Part shown: positions 6,678-10,910 of the stretch, piece by piece
Position numbering within the stretch: position 1 is the stretch's first letter
Layout of the letters: each line of letters begins with the position of its first letter
Assembly: GCA_040509055.1 (NCBI GenBank)
Contig: JBEVLT010000474.1
Span: 1 to 10,910, forward strand
Origin: JAJKIP01 sp040509055
Lineage (GTDB): Bacteria > Bacteroidota > Bacteroidia > Chitinophagales > Chitinophagaceae
Direction: 5' to 3'
DNA length: 10,910 nucleotides
Position numbers and translations under genes: made by a program
The notes under the pieces: model-generated
Database searches by the model: none
Told to the model about the DNA's origin: nothing
The model's input: only the letters and a program-made list of their open reading frames with translations

Positions 6678-6920
6678 AGTTGATGGTTTTTGAGGTTAAA
6701 GAATAGAGAAGAGTATATCAGATAATGTGGAATGATCTGGTTGCAGGTACGGGATAAAGGGAACGCGGGCGGAATGCATTCATCGCTTTTTCCCGGGAGA
6801 AAAAGGAAAGCAAAGAAATTGTACAGATAGAAAAAGAGTGCTGTTGTCGGTGGAAAAACAGGTGTTGGCTTGCATGTTTAATGGTTTGTGGGTACGGGTG
6901 GTACGCTACGGATAAGAGAT
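6678..6920 (-). promoter_or_regulatory. Leader of the A3-B3-C3 operon
   Basis: Most of the 405-nt gap between C2 and A3. It aligns with the A2 leader in separate blocks: the ATGCARGCCA block (ATG at 6875), the complement of GCATTCATCGCTTT (6776-6789), the complement of ATGATCTGGTTGCAGGTA (6732-6749), and a CTCTATT-TTTAACC stretch just before the gene. The distance from the -7 box to the A start is nearly the same as in A2. A stem of seven bp (6786-6792 with 6799-6805) lies at the end of the micro-ORF. I see nothing recognisable between 6952 and 7028. Confidence 0.45.
6780..6875 (-). CDS. Candidate leader micro-ORF (31 aa)
   Basis: Begins MQANTCFSTDNSTLF and ends FSPGKKR, with the stop at 6780-6782. 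Start and stop both fall at positions aligned with the 33-aa ORF of the A2 leader, and the length differs by whole codons (two), which is what a translated ORF would show. The middle is hydrophobic and poorly conserved. It starts about 46 nt after the predicted -7 box, so near the 5' end of the transcript. Confidence 0.3.
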   Translation of the reverse strand: MQANTCFSTDNSTLFLSVQFLCFPFSPGKKR

Positions 6921-6951
6921 TAAATATAAGCCGTTCGCTGTATATAAAAAA
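6921..6951 (-). promoter_or_regulatory. Predicted promoter of the A3-B3-C3 operon
   Basis: On the minus strand, TTTT (6951-6948) is followed after 19 nt by TATATTTA (6928-6921), a near match to TAnnTTTG. The surrounding GAACGGCTTATATTTAATCT is almost identical to the A2 promoter region (GAACAGCTTATATTTAGTCT) inside an otherwise drifted gap. Confidence 0.55.
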
Positions 6952-7028
6952 TTATTCGCCTGATTATTAAGAAAGAGATCATACAGGACAGGAAAAGTCA
7001 CTATAGCACTATCCCGCATATGCATACG

Positions 7029-7055
7029 AAAAAGGCTGCCGGTGCCGGTAGCCTT
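7029..7055 (-). terminator. Intrinsic terminator after C2
   Basis: AAGGCT (7032-7037) pairs with AGCCTT (7050-7055), with an inner CCGG/CCGG pairing (7039-7042 with 7045-7048). Read on the minus strand the stem runs into five U residues. It lies 28 nt after the C2 stop. Confidence 0.75.
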
Positions 7056-7082
7056 GCTTTATCGGTGAAGAGATCAACTCCT

Positions 7083-7652
7083 TTATGGAAACGAGGGAAA
7101 GATGCCTTGTATGGCAATGATGTACATGATGCACAGGAAAGGCTGCCGGTTCTCATGCGATTGGCCGCGTCCTGTGGACGCCAGCACATCCGGATGCAGC
7201 GGCACTGTTTGCAGAGTGGCATCCGTAGCCTCATAAGGCAGATAGGTTAGTACTTTGTTCTTCGGGTATTTGGTATCCTGTGGTATTGCCAGAAAGTTGC
7301 GGTCGGGCTCGTTGGTGGTAGCCGATTGGCTGCTTACAGTCAGGGAATGTTGGTGCCTCGCCATGTTAGCCGGGGTAAGGGTCACCGATTCAGTACCGCC
7401 TCCGATGCCGAGCCGATAGTTAGCTCCGCCGGTCAGCTGACCGTTCTGTACGATCAGCCTTCCCCTGAGATCAGGGATAGCAAAGGTATTCCGGCGATCG
7501 CCGCCATAGGTATTACGGATCAGCTCAAAAAGCATCGGGTATTCTGCTATTTCCAGCAGCGCACCATCGCAGATCATCCAGTTTTTGGGCGCACGCGTTC
7601 CTGAAAAAGCCCTGATCTCTCCGATGATGGGTATTGGTTGTGAGGGTTGCAT
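7083..7652 (-). CDS. Phage tail collar domain protein, class C (C2)
   Basis: 189 aa, third gene of the second set. It has an odd N-terminus: MQPSQPIPIIGEIRAF, five residues longer and Pro-rich, where the others have MDxxLGEIRAF; no other ATG in frame would give the common form. Cys28 in MICDGA is the equivalent of Cys23. YGGDRRNTFAIPDLRGR is at 49-65, with GDRRN in place of GDGxT, as in C4. LIVQNGQLTGGANY (66-79) and H100-Q-H102 follow. The middle carries DTKYPKNKVLTYLPY, in which the usual GNPGS is replaced by charged residues. The end is SHENRQPFLCIMYIIA with SFP. The extra Cys before IMY is shared only with C1. Start 30 nt after the B2 stop. Confidence 0.9.
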   Translation of the reverse strand: MQPSQPIPIIGEIRAFSGTRAPKNWMICDGALLEIAEYPMLFELIRNTYGGDRRNTFAIPDLRGRLIVQNGQLTGGANYRLGIGGGTESVTLTPANMARHQHSLTVSSQSATTNEPDRNFLAIPQDTKYPKNKVLTYLPYEATDATLQTVPLHPDVLASTGRGQSHENRQPFLCIMYIIAIQGIFPSFP

Positions 7653-7682
7653 CGTGAAATGGTTTTAAAGAGTGATTGAATA

Positions 7683-8234
7683 TTAAGGCTTTTGGGGTAT
7701 ACGCCCCCTTAATGCAATACAGGTGAGCATGGGCAGGTGCGGCATGCGGTTTTCATGAGGCTCACTTCCGCCGGCAGGGGCCACCGAATTGAGATGAAGT
7801 GTTGTCTGTTCGGCTGATAGAGTTGGAATAAAAGTCTGGATGTTCTCATCGGAGGCATCCGGGGTCTGCGGTGCTGTAGCCAGGTAATTGACCCCGGGAG
7901 CGGAAGGAGAAAGCCGGGCACGGCCTTTACCGCTTACCACCCTGAAGATATGCGAATGTGCAGGAAGCCCGGTCGCTTCCAGCGTTACTCTTTCTGCGCC
8001 ACCGGCGTTACCTATCTTATAATCCGTGTCCGCAGCATCAAAGTTCACCATGGCGCGCCCGCGCAGATCAGGCAGGGCAAAGGTGGTAATTCCATCACCG
8101 CCATAGGTTGTGCCCAGCAGGGTGGAAAGATCCCCGTTTTGATCGATGCGGAGCAATTGCCCGTTGCAGGGCGCCCAGTCGCGCGGTATCTGCCCAAAGG
8201 CAAACACCCGCAGTTCGCCAAGATAATTATCCAT
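7683..8234 (-). CDS. Phage tail collar domain protein, class B (B2)
   Basis: 183 aa, middle gene of the second set. The open frame extends 22 codons upstream to an ATG at 8300, but that overlaps the A2 end; the ATG at 8234 gives MDNYLGELRVFAFGQIPRDW, which aligns with all other B starts. Cys23 sits in APCNGQ and YGGDGITTFALPDLRGR at 44-60. The loop before HxH is four residues shorter than in B1 and B3, so HxH is H93-S-H95. PGVNYLA and PQTPDASDENIQTF lie in the variable part, and the C-terminus is PHENRMPHLPMLTCIA ending in IPQKP. The stretch from the start codon back to 8255 is almost identical to that before B1, indicating recent common descent of these sets. Confidence 0.92.
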   Translation of the reverse strand: MDNYLGELRVFAFGQIPRDWAPCNGQLLRIDQNGDLSTLLGTTYGGDGITTFALPDLRGRAMVNFDAADTDYKIGNAGGAERVTLEATGLPAHSHIFRVVSGKGRARLSPSAPGVNYLATAPQTPDASDENIQTFIPTLSAEQTTLHLNSVAPAGGSEPHENRMPHLPMLTCIALRGRIPQKP

Positions 8235-8274
8235 ATAAGTTGATTGAATTGTTAATGAAGAAGGAAAATAAAGA

Positions 8275-8841
8275 TCAGGAGTATTCAGGGTAATAGCCAT
8301 CCGTACAGATGCAGTAGTTGATCACGAGGAAGGGCTGCATATTGTTGTGTGATGCGCCATTGCCGATGGGTTTTATTGTCTGTGGGTTCAGCTGATTGAT
8401 ACTATCGCCGGGTGGTTCAGCATAAAAGGTTCCCAGGGTTCTGACGTCATCCTTTTCATAGAACATGTTTGACAGAAAGTTGCCATTAGGTATCCGCTTC
8501 GTTTTCTCATCAGGGTCCTTCGGGTCGATGGTCATCAGTGCGTTGGCGGTGTGGGTATGCACCGGTATTTCTTCTGCCTGTAGCGGGATGCCCGCATAGC
8601 CGCCCTGCTGCCCTATCTCGTAGGTCTCTCCCCTTGGCAAGGTGCCGGAGCCCACCAGCACCCTGCGCTTTATATCTGGAACGCCAAAGGTAGTCCGGCC
8701 ATCACCGCCGTAGCGGTTGCCAATAACGGTAAAAAGCGCTGTGTTCCATGAAATCGAATAGGTCTTCCCGTCGCACAGGGCCCAGCCAACGGGAGCAAAC
8801 GGAAGGGCGAAAGGTCTGATCTCGCCGAGAAATGCATCCAT
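8275..8841 (-). CDS. Phage tail collar domain protein, class A, divergent (A2)
   Basis: 188 aa, first gene of the second set. It opens MDAFLGEIRPFALPFAPVGW, with Cys23 in ALCDGK and YGGDGRTTFGVPDIKRR at 44-60, where KRR replaces the QG or RG end of the collar motif. HxH is H95-T-H97 in IPVHTH. The central region is the most unusual of class A. It lacks VPPPTTKR and instead has a charged stretch, DPKDPDEKTKR, followed by MFYEKDDVRTLGTFYAEPP. The C-terminus SHNNMQPFLVINYCIC and GYYP is standard. If this central region is a binding surface, A2 should differ in specificity. Promoter and leader upstream are well conserved with A3, so only the protein middle has diverged strongly. Confidence 0.92.
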   Translation of the reverse strand: MDAFLGEIRPFALPFAPVGWALCDGKTYSISWNTALFTVIGNRYGGDGRTTFGVPDIKRRVLVGSGTLPRGETYEIGQQGGYAGIPLQAEEIPVHTHTANALMTIDPKDPDEKTKRIPNGNFLSNMFYEKDDVRTLGTFYAEPPGDSINQLNPQTIKPIGNGASHNNMQPFLVINYCICTDGYYPEYS

Positions 8842-9083
8842 AATTGATCGTTTTGAGGGTTAAAAAATAGAGGAATATGATTTGGTTACAGGTATTGGTG
8901 AATTCTTTATCACGGAATGCCGATAGGAAAGGACAGGGCATTCATTGCTTTGGCGGCAGGAGAAAAAGATGAAAACGGAAGAAGCGCAGAAGGCGAAAAA
9001 AAGTAATATCCTGTGTGGTGAATAAGCAAAGGCTGGCCTGCATGGGTGGTGGTTTAAGGTTTGGAAGTGGCGGATACGGAGAC
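8842..9083 (-). promoter_or_regulatory. Leader of the A2-B2-C2 operon
   Basis: Most of the 380-nt gap between C1 and A2. It shares with the A3 leader the ATGCAGGCCA block (ATG at 9043), the complement of GCATTCATTGCTTT (8938-8951), the complement of ATGATTTGGTTACAGGTA (8877-8894, two changes in 18 from the A3 copy), and the run before the start codon. The -7 box lies 243 nt from the A2 start, against 244 nt for A3. The region from 9115 to 9171 is A/T-rich with nothing I recognise. Confidence 0.45.
8942..9043 (-). CDS. Candidate leader micro-ORF (33 aa)
   Basis: Begins MQASLCLFTTQDITFF and ends LLPPKQ, with the stop at 8942-8944. It shares MQA, a Cys at residue 6 and the stop position with the 31-aa ORF before A3. 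The middle is rich in Phe, Leu and Arg, which could also be an effect of a pyrimidine-rich leader. It starts about 41 nt after the predicted -7 box. Confidence 0.3.
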   Translation of the reverse strand: MQASLCLFTTQDITFFRLLRFFRFHLFLLPPKQ

Positions 9084-9114
9084 TAAATATAAGCTGTTCA
9101 CTTTATAGAAAAAA
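9084..9114 (-). promoter_or_regulatory. Predicted promoter of the A2-B2-C2 operon
   Basis: On the minus strand, TTTT (9114-9111) is followed after 19 nt by TATATTTA (9091-9084). The same elements, spacing and flanks occur before A3. It lies between the C1 terminator and the shared leader block. Confidence 0.55.
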
Positions 9115-9171
9115 AGTATTTGTACGGGTATTTACGGATATATTTTTATTAACCTGCACGCGAAAGCAATG

Positions 9172-9200
9172 AAAAAGGCTGCCCGGTACCGGACAGCCTT
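9172..9200 (-). terminator. Intrinsic terminator after C1
   Basis: AAGGCTG (9175-9181) pairs with CAGCCTT (9194-9200), with an inner palindrome CCGGTACCGG (9183-9192). On the minus strand the stem is followed by a five-U run. It lies 22 nt after the C1 stop. Confidence 0.8.
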
Positions 9201-9221
9201 GCTTGCAACGGACGGATCATT

Positions 9222-9776
9222 TTACTGCTGGAAGGATGGATAGATTCCCTGGACAGCAATGATATAGGTGATGCACAGGAAGGGCTGCCTGTTCTCGTGC
9301 GGCTGCGAGCCCCCTTCGCTTGTCAGCGTGTTTGTATTCAGCATGATGGTCTCTGCTGTATTATCCCCGGGATCGGGCAGGTAGGCCAGTATCTGCGATC
9401 CGGTATTGCCGGGATCCTGTGGCGCAGCCAGGTAATTGTCATGAAGCAGGTTTGTCACTCCCGGCACAGTGCCGGCAAGCAGGCTATGGGTATGGCCAGC
9501 CATCGTAGCGGTATTCAGTGTGACGGATACTTCTCCGCCGGCTTCACCAAGGGGGTAGTTGGCTCCGCCGGTCAATTGACCGCTTTGCACAATCAGCCTG
9601 CCTTGCAGATCCGGTAATGCAAAGTTGGTTTGTCCGTCACCGCCATAGGTAGTGCCGAGCAGGGAAAACAGGGCGGAGTATTTGGATACAGGTAGCATAG
9701 TGCCGTCGCAGGGCAGCCAGCCATCGGGTATATATGTTCCTGCAAAAGCCTTGATCTCTCCTAAAAATGGTTCCAT
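9222..9776 (-). CDS. Phage tail collar domain protein, class C (C1)
   Basis: 184 aa, third gene of the first visible set. The open frame runs 98 codons further upstream through the end of B1, but the ATG at 9776 gives MEPFLGEIKAFAGTYIPDGW, which aligns with the other C starts, so the longer form is rejected. Cys23 sits in LPCDGT and YGGDGQTNFALPDLQGR at 44-60. LIVQSGQLTGGANYPLG lies at 61-77 and HxH at H95-T-H97. The middle has DPGNTGSQILAYLPDPGD and the end is PHENRQPFLCITYIIA with SFQQ. A Glu at residue 2 and a Lys in GEIKAF are small departures from the class. It begins 34 nt after the B1 stop. Confidence 0.92.
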   Translation of the reverse strand: MEPFLGEIKAFAGTYIPDGWLPCDGTMLPVSKYSALFSLLGTTYGGDGQTNFALPDLQGRLIVQSGQLTGGANYPLGEAGGEVSVTLNTATMAGHTHSLLAGTVPGVTNLLHDNYLAAPQDPGNTGSQILAYLPDPGDNTAETIMLNTNTLTSEGGSQPHENRQPFLCITYIIAVQGIYPSFQQ

Positions 9777-9810
9777 ATCAGAATAATTTAAAAGAATGGA
9801 TGAATGATGA

Positions 9811-10365
9811 TTATTGCCCGGAGGGAAAATCCCCGTGAAGCGCAATGCATACGAGCATAGACAGGTAGGGCATGCGGTTTTCGTGAGCCTGGGTGTTTCC
9901 TGCCGGCATGATCGAATTGGGATGGAGCGCTGTGCTACCGCCCGATATGTTCGGCGTAAAAGCCGCAATATACCCGCCGGCGAGCTGGGGCACTTCCGGT
10001 TGTGCCAGGTAATTGACGCCAGGATTGGACAGCATATTGGTACCCGGGGTTTCTGCAGCCTTAAAAGCATGAGAGTGGGCTGCCAGGTTATTCACTGCCA
10101 GCGTCACTTTTTCTTCACCTGCCGCATCGCCTCTTTCAAACGAAGGATGTGGCGCATAAGGCGATTCGCCAAAATGAAGCATAGCCCGCCCGCGCAGATC
10201 GGGCAGGTTGAAGGTGGTGATACCGTCGCCACCATACGTGGTTCCCAACAGGGAAAAAAGATCCGGGTAATCTTTGATAAGAAGAGATTGGCCATTGCAG
10301 GGTGCCCAATCGATCGGGATCCGGCCAAAGCCAAAGACCCGCAGTTCGCCAAGATAAATATCCAT
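9811..10365 (-). CDS. Phage tail collar domain protein, class B (B1)
   Basis: 184 aa, middle gene of the first visible set. It opens MDIYLGELRVFGFGRIPIDW, with Cys23 in APCNGQ and YGGDGITTFNLPDLRGR at 44-60, identical over most of its length to B2. LHFGESPYAPHPSFERG (63-79) has the same length as the Tyr-rich loop of B3 but different composition. HxH is H97-S-H99 in LAAHSH. NPGVNYLAQPEVPQLAGG follows, and the class B end is AHENRMPYLSMLVCIA then DFPSGQ. The gap to the A1 stop is only 18 nt, the shortest in the array, because A1 reads into what is spacer in the second set. Confidence 0.92.
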   Translation of the reverse strand: MDIYLGELRVFGFGRIPIDWAPCNGQSLLIKDYPDLFSLLGTTYGGDGITTFNLPDLRGRAMLHFGESPYAPHPSFERGDAAGEEKVTLAVNNLAAHSHAFKAAETPGTNMLSNPGVNYLAQPEVPQLAGGYIAAFTPNISGGSTALHPNSIMPAGNTQAHENRMPYLSMLVCIALHGDFPSGQ

Positions 10366-10383
10366 GATAAGTTGATTGAATGG

Positions 10384-10910
10384 TTAAGAATTAGCACGGG
10401 GTCGGGGAGGGGTTCCGGTGGTACAAATGCAATAGCTGATCACCAGGTAAGGCTGCATATTGTTATGAGGCTTATTTTCTCCCGTTGGGTCAACCGACTT
10501 TTTGTTCAAGTACGTATTGTCAGAAGGGGCTGGTGCATAAAAGGTACCCTTTCGCTTGGTGGTTGGCGGCGGCACGCCAAATACATTCGAGAGGTAGCTC
10601 TTATTGGTTGGTACAGAAACCCCTATTGTTGGGGCCAGGTCGGGGTTCTTTGTTACCATCCCGTTGACCAGGTGAAAATGGGCTGGGATTTGCGTAGTGA
10701 GCAGCGATACACCGGGATCACCGCCCCGTTGCCCTACTTCATAAGTAGTGTCTTTGAGCGGACCGTTGCCTACCAGTACGGAGCCTTGTATGTTTGGCAG
10801 CATAAAGGTGGTTTTTCCGTCTCCGCCATAGCGAAAGCCAAGTACTGAGTAAAGGGCTTGATATTGTTCAATCGGGAGTGATTGCCCGTTGCACAACATC
10901 CAGCCTTTAG
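10384..10910 (-). CDS. Phage tail collar domain protein, class A (A1), N-terminus beyond the window
   Basis: The frame is open to the right edge. The last whole codons read Lys-Gly-Trp before MLCNGQSLPI, so about 18 N-terminal residues lie outside; an ATG at 10899 is internal. By alignment the start should be near 10959. FRYGGDGKTTFMLPNIQG, GGDPGVSLLTTQIPAHFH (the HxH motif) and GVPPPTTKRKGTFYAPAP are all present, close to A3. The C-terminus has PHNNMQPYLVISYCIC, but then TTGTPPRPRANS instead of GYYP or GYFP. The stop falls inside sequence that is untranslated spacer in the second set, so the natural end appears to be lost. Its upstream leader is not in the window. Confidence 0.9.
   Translation of the reverse strand, partial: KGWMLCNGQSLPIEQYQALYSVLGFRYGGDGKTTFMLPNIQGSVLVGNGPLKDTTYEVGQRGGDPGVSLLTTQIPAHFHLVNGMVTKNPDLAPTIGVSVPTNKSYLSNVFGVPPPTTKRKGTFYAPAPSDNTYLNKKSVDPTGENKPHNNMQPYLVISYCICTTGTPPRPRANS

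Larger units (their letters stand above)
2715..10910 (-). repeat. Fourfold tandem A-B-C gene-triplet repeat
   Basis: Twelve collar-domain genes recur in the strict order A, B, C. The A-start to A-start distances are 2164 nt (8841 to 6677) and 2193 nt (6677 to 4484), with about 2118 nt inferred for the first set. Each unit also repeats its terminator; the three gaps that can be seen also repeat promoter and leader. The copies are well diverged at protein level, so the duplications are old or fast-evolving. The array may continue past the right edge, since A1 is cut there. Confidence 0.9.

Noticed and set aside
6786..6805. CTTTTTC / GAAAAAG hairpin in the A3 leader as an attenuator
   Set aside because: On the minus strand the stem is not followed by U residues, and the A2 leader does not keep the pairing.
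8235..8300. 22-codon upstream extension of B2
   Set aside because: It overlaps the A2 stop. The ATG at 8234 gives the conserved MDNYLGELRVF start.
2655..9200. CRISPR array or insertion-sequence ends from the repeated AAGGCTG / CAGCCTT sequences
   Set aside because: They are four single hairpins, each just after a C gene and three with U tracts. There is no regular short spacing and no transposase, so they fit terminators.
9777..10070. 98-codon upstream extension of C1
   Set aside because: It lies over the B1 C-terminus in another frame, and the ATG at 9776 aligns with all other C starts.
9814..10848. 344-codon plus-strand open frame
   Set aside because: It is antisense to B1 and A1 and crosses their spacer. 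The opposite frames carry conserved collar motifs, and this one shows no known domain.
2715..10910. Prophage or complete contractile injection system
   Set aside because: Only collar-domain proteins are present. No sheath, tube, baseplate, ATPase, capsid, terminase, integrase or lysis gene can be read in the window.
1..10910. tRNA, rRNA or recognised riboswitch
   Set aside because: I saw no cloverleaf with a TTCGA-type T-loop, no rRNA core sequence and no riboswitch core that I know in any gap.

Overview
The window looks like chromosomal DNA of a Bacteroidota bacterium, most likely Chitinophagaceae (Chitinophaga-like). The reasons are promoter-like sites of the Bacteroidota type (T-rich -33 element, about 19-20 nt spacer, TAnnTTTR -7 element), A/T-rich start regions without a clear Shine-Dalgarno, and many short phage-collar (MdpB/COG4675-like) proteins. 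The genus is inferred, not proven.

Left part (1-2640). A family 2 glycosyltransferase runs rightwards (239-1246), possibly preceded by the tail of another gene. It converges, with a 9 nt gap, on a leftward pair: a two-domain methionyl-tRNA-formyltransferase-like enzyme (2498 down to 1572) with an intact N-H-D catalytic triad, followed by an 87-residue protein of unknown function (1519 down to 1256). The pair has its own predicted promoter.

Main part (2650-10910). Twelve leftward genes encode 183-190 aa proteins (one is cut by the right edge), each with an N-terminal phage tail collar domain. They fall into three classes, A, B and C, told apart by N- and C-terminal signatures, and occur as A-B-C four times in the same order with a period of about 2.1-2.2 kb. 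In transcription order the sets are A1-B1-C1 (10910-9222), A2-B2-C2 (8841-7083), A3-B3-C3 (6677-4924) and A4-B4-C4 (4484-2715). Within a set the genes are 18-40 nt apart. Each C gene is followed by a strong hairpin, and each visible A gene is preceded by a 380-439 nt gap holding a promoter-like site and a 240-320 nt leader. The array therefore reads as four tandem tricistronic operons.

No capsid, sheath, baseplate, portal, integrase or lysis gene is visible, so this is not an obvious prophage or contractile-injection cluster. All twelve proteins keep a Cys near residue 23, an HxH motif near residue 95 and an HxN motif near the C-terminus. A reasonable inference is that A, B and C act together, perhaps as a hetero-oligomer with a trimeric metal-binding site like that of phage fibre tips. 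The leaders share a short ATGCARGCCA block that begins a micro-ORF in all three visible gaps. Their biological role is unknown.
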